From Pontibacter qinzhouensis (GTDB taxonomy: Bacteria; Bacteroidota; Bacteroidia; Cytophagales; Hymenobacteraceae), in contig NZ_VRTY01000005.1 in NCBI RefSeq assembly GCF_008017455.1, positions 34,001 through 98,000 on the forward strand: a stretch of DNA of 64,000 nucleotides. Reading direction: 5' to 3'. The position numbers were made by a program, and so were the translations under genes. Within the stretch, counting starts at the first letter, position 1; the number at the start of each line of letters is the position of its first letter. The notes beneath the pieces were generated by a model that did no database searches, had not been told where the DNA came from, and saw nothing but the letters and a program-made list of their open reading frames with translations. Of this stretch, positions 15,780 to 25,314 are shown one piece after another.

Positions 15780-17729
15780 TTATTGTGCCATTTCTACACC
15801 AAGTATAGCGTCGCCTACCAGCAATTGGTGCACCACCTCCATGCCATCTACTACTTTTGCGAAAATAGTGTAGCGGCCATTGAGGTGAGGTGTAGGGGAG
15901 TGAGTGATGAACCATTGGTTACTTTCGGTGTCTTTTCCTGCAGATGCCATACCTACATAGCCTTCCTGAAACTTTAAAGGCGCAAACTCCGATCGGATCG
16001 AGTAGTCGGAGCTGCCCCAACCATCGCCCCGCTTATCACCGCCCTGCACCACAAAGTTCGGCACTACCCTGTGAAAACTGAGCCCGTTAAAAAAGCCTTG
16101 TCTGGTTAATTCTACAAAGTTAGCCACTGTACCGGGTGCCTCCTCTACCAATAGCTGCATCCGAATATCGCCTTTGCCGGTTTTAATCTTTACCAATTGT
16201 TCTGTGGGTATAGTTTTGACCAGGGCCCAGTTAATAGGATGCGTAAAAGGGTTTTTGGGAGGTTCAGAAGCAGTTTTGCCACTCAGGAAATCGATGGTTT
16301 TCTGCAGCTCTATGTTTGTTTCCATGTCGCGAGGGAGTTGCAGCTTTTGCTGAGCCTGCTTCAGAAAGCCAGCGTCCTGGTAAGTTTCGCGGTAGTTCAG
16401 CTTCGGTTCTCTGATTACGCCTGCCGCTATGCCTGTTAGTGCCACATCGCCCGACAATATGGCTCGTTTCAACAGATCGGCAAAATCCTGCTCCAACGCT
16501 TCCGGAAAATCGGCCTGTTGACGCATGGCAGCCAGTGCTTCTATGCCGTAAGTAGCTATAACAGGTTGTTTGGCGGTAAATGTTTCGGCTTCTATAAACT
16601 TGTAGTTCGCATAATCGGCAGACAGGGCTTTAAGCAGATGCGCTTTAGCGTAAGGGTTTTGAGCGGTTGTATACAATTGCTTGTACTGGTTGCTGATGCG
16701 GCTCTTTACCACACTGTTGTGCAGGGTTACCCACATCAGGCCGGCTTTAACACGTTCGTCTTTTACCTGGCTTAGTGGCTGTTGCAGGCGGGCTGCATTT
16801 ACAAACCGGGCATTGGCCTGCAGGAATTCTGCAGTGGCCACGGCTACCTGTATGTTCTTGTCGTGCAGAGCTGCCAGAATAGCTGCTTCTATCTCCTCAA
16901 AGTCTTCTATGCCAGCCATGGCGCGTATAGCATTTATGCGTACACGGTAATCGGGGTCGCTTTGCGCTATGCCCGACAGAAAACTGGCTTTGTCGCGGGT
17001 TCTTACTTTGGCCATGGCTTGCGCAAGGGCCATACGCATTTCAGGGTTAGGGTCGGAGGTGGCGGCACTTAAAATAGGTTGCCGGAACTGGGTAAGATCT
17101 ATTCTGGGGGTGCGGGCCAGGTATTGAGCTGCTGCCAGTCTGGCTTCAGGTGCATCGGTTTGGGCCAGGAGCTGCAAGGCTTTATCGGTGGTTCTGATGC
17201 TGTGCCGTTGCCGCAGGCCCAGGTAATAGAGGCCCCATGCCTGCCCCGCCTGCGCCTGTGCTGATGTAGCTTTAAGAGTTGCCAGGTACTCTGCGCCCGC
17301 CCTGGTCGATACCTTGCCCAGCGCTTCAAGCAGGGTGGCCTGCACACTCGGCTGTTGCTCGTGTGGCAGGTGTAAGATAAGCGCAGATTCTGCTTTCTCG
17401 TGCCCGATCTGGCCAATAGCAAAGGCCGCCGCTTCGCGAACAGCAGTTGTTGTGTCGGAGAGCATGGAGAGGAGCGGGGGCAGCGCCAGCGTATCTTGTA
17501 CAGAGGCAAACGCAAGTGCTGCCTCCTGCCTGTAAAGTGCTTTGGAGTGGTTCAGGTAAGCGAGCAGTTCGGCTGTTTTCCGCTCATCCTGCAGGGTTCT
17601 GATAGCTACCAGCGTCGCATCATGAAATTTGTTTGCCGGTGCTACAGGGGCAATGCTCTGTTGCGGTTGTTGCCAGCAAGCGGCCAGAAAAGAAATTCCG
17701 GCTAAGAAATATAATAATCTGATTTTCAT
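15780..17729 (-). CDS. HEAT-repeat lipoprotein with C-terminal cyclophilin peptidyl-prolyl isomerase
   Basis: The 649-residue protein starts with a lipoprotein signal (lipobox FLAAC, Cys18). Residues about 40-460 consist of HEAT-like helix pairs (for example VREAAAFAIGQIGHEKAESAL, YRVRINAIRAMAGIEDFEEIEAAILAAL). Residues about 505-649 are a cyclophilin domain with FHRVVPNFVVQGGD, GMASAGKD and QWFITHSPTPHLNGRYTIF. The catalytic Arg of FHR is kept; the Trp of eukaryotic cyclophilins is His here, as in many bacterial forms. It would act in the periplasm as a folding factor attached to a large helical scaffold. It is monocistronic. Confidence 0.87.
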   Translation of the reverse strand: MKIRLLYFLAGISFLAACWQQPQQSIAPVAPANKFHDATLVAIRTLQDERKTAELLAYLNHSKALYRQEAALAFASVQDTLALPPLLSMLSDTTTAVREAAAFAIGQIGHEKAESALILHLPHEQQPSVQATLLEALGKVSTRAGAEYLATLKATSAQAQAGQAWGLYYLGLRQRHSIRTTDKALQLLAQTDAPEARLAAAQYLARTPRIDLTQFRQPILSAATSDPNPEMRMALAQAMAKVRTRDKASFLSGIAQSDPDYRVRINAIRAMAGIEDFEEIEAAILAALHDKNIQVAVATAEFLQANARFVNAARLQQPLSQVKDERVKAGLMWVTLHNSVVKSRISNQYKQLYTTAQNPYAKAHLLKALSADYANYKFIEAETFTAKQPVIATYGIEALAAMRQQADFPEALEQDFADLLKRAILSGDVALTGIAAGVIREPKLNYRETYQDAGFLKQAQQKLQLPRDMETNIELQKTIDFLSGKTASEPPKNPFTHPINWALVKTIPTEQLVKIKTGKGDIRMQLLVEEAPGTVANFVELTRQGFFNGLSFHRVVPNFVVQGGDKRGDGWGSSDYSIRSEFAPLKFQEGYVGMASAGKDTESNQWFITHSPTPHLNGRYTIFAKVVDGMEVVHQLLVGDAILGVEMAQ

Positions 17730-18007
17730 GAAGATGATTGGTTGCGCAAGGTAATATATAATAAAAATAAGAATAATGTGTTAGAATAACAGATGTTGTT
17801 GTTGCCTGACAGGCTATTCCGCACAAAGTCTGCTCCTCTTAAAGGGTTTAATACAGCAATAAATCAACTATTTTGGTATTTTGTAGACGAGTTGAATACG
17901 TATTGTTAAAATTAACCAGCTAAAACAATAGTTGTAGCTTTTGTAGGTGAAAATTTTGAAAACTGTTTTTTTCTATGTATGTTTAATTTCATTTAATCCC
18001 TGAAGGT

Positions 18008-18484
18008 ATGTCGAACTTTAGCTTAAAGTTGTTTGAAAATGCCTACCAGCTGGAGCCGAAAGCTGAGCAAAGGTTAACAGGTGCCATATATGCTGCTATT
18101 AGCATTAACCTGATTCTGCTGCTTTACCTTGCCTACTCAAACGGGTTTTTGGTAGGCTTGCTTATTTTTATGTCGAATTTATTTTTTGCTGCCTATTTCT
18201 GTAAATTTTTATGGTACCAATACAGGCCACAGTATCGGTTACATTTTACATTAACAACAGGTGGCGTGCGCTATCGTACTGTTTCTGCACAAAAAGAACA
18301 GGAGTTTGAATGGGAAGAAGTTGATGTTGTGCGCTTTGAGCAGGACAGGCTTCTTTTCGTTCTGAAAAATGATGAACAGCATGAAATAGGCATGGACAAA
18401 ATTCAGAGTCCAACTATTCTGCAGCAAGCCAGAAGAAAGATAAAGAAAATAGCCAAGAAGAAAGACATTATGGTTGTGGTTTAA
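18008..18484 (+). CDS. Membrane protein with two helices and PH-like domain, paralogue 1
   Basis: This 158-residue protein has two adjacent membrane helices (about 24-65: IYAAISINLILLLYLAYSN and LLIFMSNLFFAAYFCKFL). A cytosolic beta-rich domain follows (FTLTTGGVRYRTVSAQ, FEWEEVDVVRFEQDRLLFVLKN, EIGMDKI) with the strand pattern of bacterial PH/YcxB-like domains. It ends in a lysine-rich helix. Function is unknown. The next gene, 24 bp downstream, has the same architecture, so the two are probably cotranscribed and may form a heteromer. Confidence 0.6.
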   Translation: MSNFSLKLFENAYQLEPKAEQRLTGAIYAAISINLILLLYLAYSNGFLVGLLIFMSNLFFAAYFCKFLWYQYRPQYRLHFTLTTGGVRYRTVSAQKEQEFEWEEVDVVRFEQDRLLFVLKNDEQHEIGMDKIQSPTILQQARRKIKKIAKKKDIMVVV

Positions 18485-18508
18485 GGTTGTCGCCTCACTT
18501 AATTTTAT

Positions 18509-19009
18509 ATGTATATAAACCTTTACCCACACAAGCAGCTTGACAAAACGAAGTCGTTTTTTTCAAAATCAGGATTTTTTTTAATTGCCGGCGGGTCTTA
18601 CTCTTTATTTAACGAAGTCTGGTTCCGCGACGAAACAAGGCTGCCTATGTCTGTTGCTGCCGCCTCGCTTGTAGTTGGTGGTGTTGTAGGTCTCTGCGTC
18701 GGGTTAGACAAGATCCGGCTGAAAGATGCTTTTTTCTCTATGAACCCCGAGCAGATTCGGTTCCGGCTAACGGTATATGGCCGCGAGCAAAGTTTACTAT
18801 GGAACGAAGTAGCCAGCGTTAGCATTTCAACTTACCAGGTTGTGTTTCTGATGAAGAACGGCAAGCAGGTGAAAATGAGAACAGGGGCTATACAAGCCGA
18901 AGAGGTGGCGCACCACGTGCAAACCAGCATCAGATTAGCCGCCATGGAAAAACGTATTGCCGTTAATGGAGTCTCTATGGGCCAGCTAACTACCTCAGGA
19001 GCCTCTTAA
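18509..19009 (+). CDS. Membrane protein with two helices and PH-like domain, paralogue 2
   Basis: At 166 residues this repeats the layout of its upstream neighbour. It has an N-terminal hydrophobic stretch (GFFLIAGGSYSLF), a second helix (VAAASLVVGGVVGLCVGL), then PH-like strands (MNPEQIRFRLTVYG, LLWNEVASVSISTYQVVFLMKNGKQVKM). The shared pattern W-E/N-E-V-x-x-V in both suggests ancient duplication. Function is unknown. It is followed by repeat copy 7 and converges on a minus-strand gene. Confidence 0.58.
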   Translation: MYINLYPHKQLDKTKSFFSKSGFFLIAGGSYSLFNEVWFRDETRLPMSVAAASLVVGGVVGLCVGLDKIRLKDAFFSMNPEQIRFRLTVYGREQSLLWNEVASVSISTYQVVFLMKNGKQVKMRTGAIQAEEVAHHVQTSIRLAAMEKRIAVNGVSMGQLTTSGAS

Positions 19010-19049
19010 ATGGCTCCAGCGCAAATGCGCTATACACGTTCACCGCCAA

Positions 19050-19108
19050 ACCCTTGAATCAAAAACGAATGAAAATGCTTTGGAAGGCTATTTTCATTCA
19101 AATAATTG
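19050..19108 (-). repeat. Interspersed 58-bp element, copy 7
   Basis: Minus-strand reading: CAATTATTTGAATGAAAA, core GCCTTCCAAAG, right end TTCAAGGGT. It begins 40 bp after the upstream gene's stop. Confidence 0.8.
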
Positions 19109-19323
19109 CTGCGCGTTTTCGGAATTTTAGTGGTTAAGGTACAATATCGCCATTTTCAGCCTGGCACCGGCTCTCATTCCCGTTGTTTAACTGGCGCCTT
19201 TAAGTTAGAAATGCTTTTTCCGATTTACAGGCGATTAGGAGCAGGTGAGGCTGTAGTATCTGGGTTTTCAGCATAAACTGAAACGGAACCGATACATTCT
19301 TTAAAACTTAGCAAACCGGGGAT

Positions 19324-19363
19324 TTAAAAAAAGCTCTTGCACGCCATAGCATGCAAGAGCTTG
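19324..19363 (-). terminator. Intrinsic terminator of the 341-aa hypothetical gene
   Basis: AAGCTCTTGCA pairs with TGCAAGAGCTT. On the minus strand the stem is followed by T7. Confidence 0.85.
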
Positions 19364-19386
19364 TAACAAGAGACGAAGGGAGCCAG

Positions 19387-20412
19387 TTAGGCAGCCATGC
19401 GCATATCGGAGGGGTTCTGCAGGAGCGGACGCACCCTGTTCTGAAGCCTGTCGGTTGCAAAAGACTGCTGCAGGTACAGGGGCAGTTCGGCTATAAAAGC
19501 CTCGTATTGCTCTAAACCCATTGCCTGCGCCACATAACACTCATGCACCCCGTTCAGGTAACTTACAATCTCCAGCAGCGACTCATGAAATAGCTTAAAG
19601 TCGATACCCGATTGTATAAAACGCTCGATCTCGCGGTGCGATGATGAAATGCGCAGACGCGACAGCAGATCGAAAATAGTGGTGTAGCCCATACGCCAGG
19701 TCAGCTGTTGCCAATGCTGCGGACCAAACTTCTGCAGCACTTCACCAGTGCGGCTGCTCCTGATGGCAGTTGCCTGGTTCGACTGCACCTGCTGCCTTAC
19801 AACCTTCGCTTTTATGCGGCGGGTTGTGCGCAGAAATTGCCCGATCTGCGACTGTGCCTCAAGTTCTTTACCAGCCATTTGTAAGCCAGGTTTGTAATGA
19901 GCCAGCGGTAACCGCCTCACACTAAAGTCATCGTAACTTCCGGCTGCATAAAAACTGATGGCTCTTGGGTATGCGTTTTTTACAACCAAGCGGCCTGCTT
20001 CCCGCATAAGCATACCCTCGTGCGTAGTCTTCACCTGGCGGGTATACAGAAAAGCCTGCAAGCCGGCAAACACTGTATAGTACGCCTGCGGGAACGTCCA
20101 GTGCAACGCATTTTTAATGTAAGCCTCATCGCCAAGCTCTGCTGTGGCACGCATGGCATATTCGGTGCTCCAACTCTTAAGCAGTAGTTGCTTTACTGTT
20201 GCTACATCCTGGTCCGAAAGCGCCGCAGGAACTTCCTTAAAAAAAGCAAGCTGGTCCAGGCCTCCCGCATCAAAATATTTTATGTGGTAGTTTATGGCGA
20301 AGAAGTAGTTCAGAAACACCTGCGCCGGAATAGACTTTTGCCACTCCTTGTCCAGCTGTTTCTGCTCATCCGGAAATAAGGAAATGGTATTATTTTCTTC
20401 TCTCTCTTTCAT
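19387..20412 (-). CDS. Hypothetical protein, 341 aa, mostly helical
   Basis: I do not recognise this protein. I use the ATG read from 20412 (MKEREENN), since the longer frame from 20448 adds residues not typical of a start. It is soluble, helix-rich, with no signal or membrane segment. Near residue 255 it contains SRLRISSSHREIERF, where R-x4-H resembles the catalytic motif of HEPN RNases, but one short motif is weak evidence. A basic stretch (TTRRIKAKVVRQQ) precedes it. The gene is divergent from a PLP-enzyme gene across 243 bp and ends at its own terminator. Confidence 0.6.
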   Translation of the reverse strand: MKEREENNTISLFPDEQKQLDKEWQKSIPAQVFLNYFFAINYHIKYFDAGGLDQLAFFKEVPAALSDQDVATVKQLLLKSWSTEYAMRATAELGDEAYIKNALHWTFPQAYYTVFAGLQAFLYTRQVKTTHEGMLMREAGRLVVKNAYPRAISFYAAGSYDDFSVRRLPLAHYKPGLQMAGKELEAQSQIGQFLRTTRRIKAKVVRQQVQSNQATAIRSSRTGEVLQKFGPQHWQQLTWRMGYTTIFDLLSRLRISSSHREIERFIQSGIDFKLFHESLLEIVSYLNGVHECYVAQAMGLEQYEAFIAELPLYLQQSFATDRLQNRVRPLLQNPSDMRMAA

Positions 20413-20655
20413 GATAATAAAACAAAACCATAGTGCCTTTAGTTGCAAATAACTAAAAAAATTAGCTTAAATAATTGAAGTTATTGTGCTGTAAATCAAT
20501 AGTATTTATACGAATGCTAAAAATATTAGTTATTTAATTGAGTGGTCTTTTTATATTCTCGTTTTTGATGCAGTGCATTAGAAATACCTTATTTATACAA
20601 CCTGAGCGCTCTCCTGAAAGTATGTACTAAAATATAGTATTTTTCAAGACCAGGC

Positions 20656-21813
20656 ATGGATATTTCATACATCATAAATGAGCTGGGGGAGGATCGGGAG
20701 CATTACTTTAATGCCGTTGCGCCTCCTATTATACAAACCAGTAATTTTGCCAGTAACACGGTAGAAGACCTCAGGCAAAAGATGCTGCATGAGCCGGAGG
20801 CAACCTTGTACACGCGCGGCAACAACCCTACCGTAACCATGCTCGAAAAGAAAATAGCAGCATTGGAGGGAGCAGAGCACGCTATTGCGTTTGGGAGCGG
20901 CATGGGAGCCGTATCGGCGGCAGTACTCTCGCAGGTGCGGGCCGGCGACCATGTGGTAAGTGTCAGAAAACCTTATTCCTGGACCAATGCCCTGATGCGT
21001 AAGCTGCTGCCACGGTTTGGTGTAGAGGTAACTATGGTAGACGGAACAAATGCTGAAAATTTCCGGAGCGCCCTTAAACCCACTACCAAACTGCTGTACC
21101 TAGAAAGTCCCAACTCCTATACCTTTGAGCTGCAGGATATTGAGGCAGTAGTAGCCATCGCCAGAGCACATAACCTGGTCACCATTATCGATAACAGCTT
21201 TGCCAGCCCTATAAACCAAAACCCGATTAGTATGGGCGTAGACCTGGTGGTGCACTCAGCTACCAAATACATTGGCGGCCACTCCGATACCATGGGCGGT
21301 GTGATCTGTGGCCGCAGAGAAACAATTAACCAGATTTTTGTTTCGGAGTTTATGACGCTGGGCGCGGTGCTCTCGCCGCACGATGCCTGGCTGCTTCTGC
21401 GGGGGCTGCGCACCATGCCAGTGCGAATGGCGCAGGTAGCCGAAACAACCAGAGAAGTGGTGGCCTGGCTCGAAAAACAGGCTAAAATAGAGCAGGTGCT
21501 GTTTCCGTTCCTGCCTTCGCACCCGCAATACGAACTTGCAAAAAAGCAACTGCGCAACAACACGGGCCAGTTTTCTGTGCTGCTCAAAACAGACGATATA
21601 GGTAAGGTAGAGCTATTCTGCAACAGCCTGCAGCACTTCCTGATGGCTGCCTCGTGGGGTGGGCACGAGTCGCTTATCTTCCCGATTGCAGCCTCGTATG
21701 CCCCGGGTAAGCTCAAGCCCACGATGCCGTTTAACCTGGTCCGTTTCTATATCGGGCTCGAAGACGCTGAGTATCTGATCCGAGACATCGAGCAGGCTCT
21801 CGATAAAGTCTGA
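20656..21813 (+). CDS. Cys/Met-metabolism PLP-dependent enzyme (trans-sulfuration family)
   Basis: The 385-residue protein matches the cystathionine gamma-synthase / gamma-lyase / methionine gamma-lyase family. It has LYTRGNNPTV (substrate/phosphate loop), GSGMGAVSAAV, the PLP ring-binding Asp179 in IIDNSFASP, and the PLP lysine Lys204 in HSATKYIGGHSD. The usual LYGGTY-type tyrosine segment is replaced by RKPYSWTNA, so which gamma-elimination or replacement it catalyses is not clear. It is transcribed alone, with a strong terminator directly at its stop codon. Confidence 0.88.
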   Translation: MDISYIINELGEDREHYFNAVAPPIIQTSNFASNTVEDLRQKMLHEPEATLYTRGNNPTVTMLEKKIAALEGAEHAIAFGSGMGAVSAAVLSQVRAGDHVVSVRKPYSWTNALMRKLLPRFGVEVTMVDGTNAENFRSALKPTTKLLYLESPNSYTFELQDIEAVVAIARAHNLVTIIDNSFASPINQNPISMGVDLVVHSATKYIGGHSDTMGGVICGRRETINQIFVSEFMTLGAVLSPHDAWLLLRGLRTMPVRMAQVAETTREVVAWLEKQAKIEQVLFPFLPSHPQYELAKKQLRNNTGQFSVLLKTDDIGKVELFCNSLQHFLMAASWGGHESLIFPIAASYAPGKLKPTMPFNLVRFYIGLEDAEYLIRDIEQALDKV

Positions 21814-21858
21814 AAGGCCTTCCGGAGATAAGAGACCTCTCCGGAAGGCCTTTTTCAT
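21813..21858 (+). terminator. Intrinsic terminator of the PLP-enzyme gene
   Basis: AAAGGCCTTCCGGAGA pairs with TCTCCGGAAGGCCTTT around a 9-base loop, then T5. The arms share GGCCTTCCGGAG with the core of the interspersed repeat (identical to copy 19). Confidence 0.92.
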
Positions 21859-21963
21859 GTACATAATTTAATCTGGTGCACTTGCTTTTTACTTGACTAC
21901 CCGCAGCCTGAAGCAGCTGCAAATTTTATGAAAATAAACTGATAACCTGCAAACACAAAGCGT

Positions 21964-23043
21964 ATGAATCGGTATGGACAAACGTTTACTTTTTTACTTA
22001 TTGTAAGTTGTTTTTTGCTAGGAGCTGGTAAGGCAAATGGCCAGACCTTTTACGATCCTTTTGAAGGGACAGGAGATATTGGTGGTGCAACAGAAACTCA
22101 GGGTACCACCAATAACGGCTGGACAACCCACAGGAACTCAAAAGCAGGCATTATTCCGATTGTGGAAGGAAGCTTACGTTATGCAGGGCTGCAGGAGCCC
22201 ATTGGCAACAAAGTGCTGCTCCCCGGCGACAATGCCAACGTGTCACGCGATGTAAGTGTGGCGCTGAATTTGGCGGCAGGTACAACAGTGGTGTATTATG
22301 CAGCGCTTGTAGAGGTCATAGACAGAACACAACTCAGCGCCACCACCTTCGATTATTTTATGCACCTGGGCAGCAGCAGCACCACCCACCAGGCCCGGCT
22401 GGGCATAAAGAGCGTTAATGCCAGAAACAATTTCAGGCTGAGTATCCAGAACAGCACAGGCGGAAGCCCCGACCAAACAGAATTTCCGATGGACCTGGCA
22501 TTTGGCACTACCTATCTCGTGGTCGTGAAATACGATTTTGGAGCAGCCGGCAATTCGGTGGCTACGCTGTGGGTGAACCCAACAGACGTAGGTGGGGCAG
22601 AGCCAGCGGGCGGCGTGGCCAACAGTAGCGGCACGGCCAAACCAGCTTCTATAGCAATTGTCAGTCTTCGGAATGGAATTAACACACCCAAAGCGCATAT
22701 AGATGAAGTACGGGTTGGTACCACCTGGGCAGCTGTTACGCCTGCCGCGCTTGTTACCAGTGCGGGGCAGGCTGCTGCACCAGGCGCTTTTATGGTGTAT
22801 CCTAACCCGGCAGTTAACGGGCAGCCATTGCAGTTTGCGTTTCCGGAGCATGTGGCAAGTCAGCCAAACCTAAACCTTTCAGTTTGGGCGGTTGATGGCC
22901 GCCTGGTATTTGAAGCATCCGGTGATCGCGAGGATGTGCAAAAATTGCTGAACACTAACATGGCAAACATATCAAACGGCCTGTTTATCATTAAAGTCCA
23001 AGCCGGGAAAGAGCTGTTTCAGGCAAAGGTTATAAAAAAATAA
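21964..23043 (+). CDS. Secreted protein with T9SS C-terminal sorting domain
   Basis: The 359 residues start with a signal peptide (cleavage after ANGQ, about residue 27). A jelly-roll-like beta domain follows (FYDPFEGTGDIGG ... ATLWVNPTDVGG ... KAHIDEVRVGTTW), resembling concanavalin/LamG-like folds seen in surface glycan-binding proteins. The last ~80 residues are a type A T9SS sorting domain: FMVYPNPAVNGQPLQF, NLSVWAVDGRLVF, ISNGLFIIKVQAGKELFQAKVIKK. The protein should be exported by the Sec system, then by type IX secretion, and anchored or released at the surface. Ligand is unknown. It is monocistronic. Confidence 0.82.
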   Translation: MNRYGQTFTFLLIVSCFLLGAGKANGQTFYDPFEGTGDIGGATETQGTTNNGWTTHRNSKAGIIPIVEGSLRYAGLQEPIGNKVLLPGDNANVSRDVSVALNLAAGTTVVYYAALVEVIDRTQLSATTFDYFMHLGSSSTTHQARLGIKSVNARNNFRLSIQNSTGGSPDQTEFPMDLAFGTTYLVVVKYDFGAAGNSVATLWVNPTDVGGAEPAGGVANSSGTAKPASIAIVSLRNGINTPKAHIDEVRVGTTWAAVTPAALVTSAGQAAAPGAFMVYPNPAVNGQPLQFAFPEHVASQPNLNLSVWAVDGRLVFEASGDREDVQKLLNTNMANISNGLFIIKVQAGKELFQAKVIKK

Positions 23044-23084
23044 ATTTTTGATTCGGGAATTAAGACGCGGTATATATGCAACTG

Positions 23085-23217
23085 TATAGACTGCGTTTTC
23101 ACTTATCGGAATCAGAAATTTCATCACCTTGAGAAAAACGACCTATATCACGACACACTATTTTTTGATTTGTAAAAATGGTGATACAAGTTTTAATAAG
23201 TTATGGCGCTGTCTATA
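23085..23217. mobile_element. MITE-like or IS-remnant element A
   Basis: The left end TATAGACTGCG and the right end (reverse complement TATAGACAGCG) form inverted terminal repeats, extended by related ACTTATCGGAA/ACTTAT segments. The 133-bp interior has no ORF. The ends match those of element B at 42793-42943. Confidence 0.5.
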
Positions 23218-23244
23218 ACATCAGTAAGCAACTAATTAATTTAT

Positions 23245-23439
23245 TTGACCAACAATTTAGCAATTCAGCCATTTAACAATCAGAGATTAAATTATTCAAA
23301 TGAAAACAGCCTTCAGAAGGTAGCAGACCTTCTTTCGATCCAAGGGTTAATGACCTTATCAGGAGTGGCAGCATTGGGAGTGTATGTGGCCGGATTTGTA
23401 GCAAAACGTAAGGCAAAGGCCGCAACAGCTGGTCAGTAA
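23245..23439 (+). CDS. Doubtful small ORF spanning repeat copy 8
   Basis: A TTG-started frame of 64 codons runs through the G-poor tract and repeat copy 8 and ends in a plausible hydrophobic segment plus basic tail ([25 protein letters not shown]). The last 29 codons look more gene-like than the rest. They could be a remnant of a membrane-anchored protein tail or a short independent peptide from the ATG at 23350. The frame overlaps the ggt stop on the opposite strand by 7 bp. Probably not a full functional gene. Confidence 0.2.
   Translation: MTNNLAIQPFNNQRLNYSNENSLQKVADLLSIQGLMTLSGVAALGVYVAGFVAKRKAKAATAGQ
23289..23347 (+). repeat. Interspersed 58-bp element, copy 8
   Basis: AAATTATTCAAATGAAAA, core GCCTTCAGAAGG, right end CCAAGGGT. 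It is preceded by a G-poor tract (23236-23288). It lies inside a small ORF. Confidence 0.82.
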
Positions 23440-25181
23440 CCGGCTGCTGTGTCGTCTCCGCGAGGGTCAGCGCCTCCTTCTAATTTGCCGTTCGGCAACA
23501 CAAGAATGGCATCTACTCTTCCAATCTGGCCTCGCTGTTTCAGGTGGTAGCCTTTGCTGGCGAGAGTAGTTCTGGTGGCTGGTGCCAAGGCCTCTGATTC
23601 GTGCTGCACCTCATCTGGCAACCATTGGTGGTGAAAGCGCGGAGCAGCCACGGCTTGTTGCATCGTCATGTTATGTTCGGTTACGTTCAGGATCGTCTGG
23701 AAAACCGAGGTGATGATAGTAGAGCCTCCGGGTGTGCCTACAACCATAAATAGCTTCCCGTCTTTTTCGAGAATGGTAGGTGTCATGGAGCTAAGCATGC
23801 GCTTGTGAGGGGCAATAGCATTTGCCTGCCCTCCTACCAGACCGTACATGTTTGGTGTGCCGGGCTTTATGCTGAAATCGTCCATTTCGTTGTTGAGCAG
23901 GAAACCAGCTCCCTGCACCATCACCTTAGAACCATAGCTGCCGTTTAGAGTAGTCGTAACAGAAATAGCGTTGCCCTTACTGTCTACTATGCTGTAATGG
24001 GTTGTCTGCTCTGACTCGTGGTATGCCAGTTCGCCAGCTTTTACGGCTGCCGATGGCGTTGCCTGCTCCAGCGACACATCGGCCATGCGGTGCAGGAGGT
24101 ATTCTTTGTCCAGAAGCTTCTGTGTCGGCACTTCGATAAAGTCGGGGTCGCCGAGGTAGGTGGCTCTGTCTGCGTAAACGCGGCGTTCTGCCTCTGTTAT
24201 AACCTGTACGGTAGCGGGCTGCTGCCAGCCATAGGTCTTTAAAGGGAATTTCTCGACCATGGTGAGGAGCTGCAGCAAAGCTATGCCGCCACTGGATGGC
24301 GGAGGCATAGAAATAATCTTAAAGTTGCGGTAGGTGCCTGTTACAGGTGCGCGCCAGACTGATTTGTAGTTTTTCAGGTCTTCATAAGATATCAGGCCAC
24401 CACCTTTCTTCATTTCCTGCACCAGCAGATCAGCCGTTTCGCCAGCGTAAAACCCTTCGCGTCCTTTGTCGCGGATGCGTTCCAGGGTATGGGCCAGGTC
24501 GGGTAAATAGAACGTTTCGCCAGACAGCCAGGGTTGCTCTTTTACCAGGCAGGGGAGGTGCTTGTTGTGGGCTATAAAGTGCTGGCGGTTTGCATTCAGG
24601 CCATTAGCCTCTTTGGCGGTAAGTACTACGCCGTTTTTTGCCAGATCTATGGCAGGTTGCACCAGTTCAGCAAAGGGCATGGAGCCAAGCTTCTGGTGAA
24701 GTTTCAGCATGCCATCTACAGTGCCGGGTACGCCTGCAGCCAGGTGCCCCAGCAGGCTTAAGTTCGGGATCGTGTTACCCTGCGCATCGAGGTACATGGC
24801 AGGCGTGGCCAGAGCGGGTGCTGTTTCGCGGTAGTCGAGAGAGCCGGTTTCGCCGGTATGGTGCCTGAACACAGCAAAGCCTCCGCCACCGATATTGCCT
24901 GCTGCCGGGTGACAAACGGCCAGTGCAAACTGTGTGGCAATGGCGGCATCGTAAGCATTACCTCCTTTCCGCAGTATGTCGAGCCCGATACGGGTGGCAT
25001 CAGGATGCGCCGATACGACCATGGCGTTATCTGCTAGTACTCCTCTGGCTGCCGCTGCATCAGGTTTAGGAGTGCTGGTGCAACTGTAGCCGATAAAAGC
25101 AATCGAGTATAGGGCAGCTTTCAAAAATGACAGGAAGCGGGTGCTATGGCTGTAGCAGGGGCGTGTAAAGGTTTCGGGCAT
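23433..25181 (-). CDS. ggt: Gamma-glutamyltranspeptidase, predicted lipoprotein
   Basis: GGT cleaves gamma-glutamyl bonds such as those of glutathione and is made as a proenzyme that cuts itself. The 582 residues include a signal with lipobox IGYSC (Cys34), the large-subunit motifs [11 protein letters not shown] and NIGGGGF, and the autoprocessing Thr394 in TTHYSIVD, which becomes the N terminus and nucleophile of the small subunit. [18 protein letters not shown] and GTPGGSTII follow as expected. It should act in the periplasm. It is monocistronic, with no terminator seen at its 3' end other than repeat copy 8. Confidence 0.93.
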   Translation of the reverse strand: MPETFTRPCYSHSTRFLSFLKAALYSIAFIGYSCTSTPKPDAAAARGVLADNAMVVSAHPDATRIGLDILRKGGNAYDAAIATQFALAVCHPAAGNIGGGGFAVFRHHTGETGSLDYRETAPALATPAMYLDAQGNTIPNLSLLGHLAAGVPGTVDGMLKLHQKLGSMPFAELVQPAIDLAKNGVVLTAKEANGLNANRQHFIAHNKHLPCLVKEQPWLSGETFYLPDLAHTLERIRDKGREGFYAGETADLLVQEMKKGGGLISYEDLKNYKSVWRAPVTGTYRNFKIISMPPPSSGGIALLQLLTMVEKFPLKTYGWQQPATVQVITEAERRVYADRATYLGDPDFIEVPTQKLLDKEYLLHRMADVSLEQATPSAAVKAGELAYHESEQTTHYSIVDSKGNAISVTTTLNGSYGSKVMVQGAGFLLNNEMDDFSIKPGTPNMYGLVGGQANAIAPHKRMLSSMTPTILEKDGKLFMVVGTPGGSTIITSVFQTILNVTEHNMTMQQAVAAPRFHHQWLPDEVQHESEALAPATRTTLASKGYHLKQRGQIGRVDAILVLPNGKLEGGADPRGDDTAAGY

Positions 25182-25256
25182 AGTAGTTGGTTAGGTTGGT
25201 TGCTTTTGCAGTAGGCGTGTTGGTTAGACTAGTTTGCAAGTAGTTGGCAGAAGAAA

Positions 25257-25314
25257 ACCCTTGGCGCTCACACGCGAAAAAACCTTCTGGAGGCCGTTTT
25301 TATTAGAATAATTT
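25257..25314 (-). repeat. Interspersed 58-bp element, copy 9
   Basis: Minus-strand reading: AAATTATTCTAATAAAAA, core GGCCTCCAGAAGG, T6, right end CCAAGGGT. The flank beyond 25314 is C-poor on the plus strand, matching the G-poor flank of forward copies. Confidence 0.82.
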
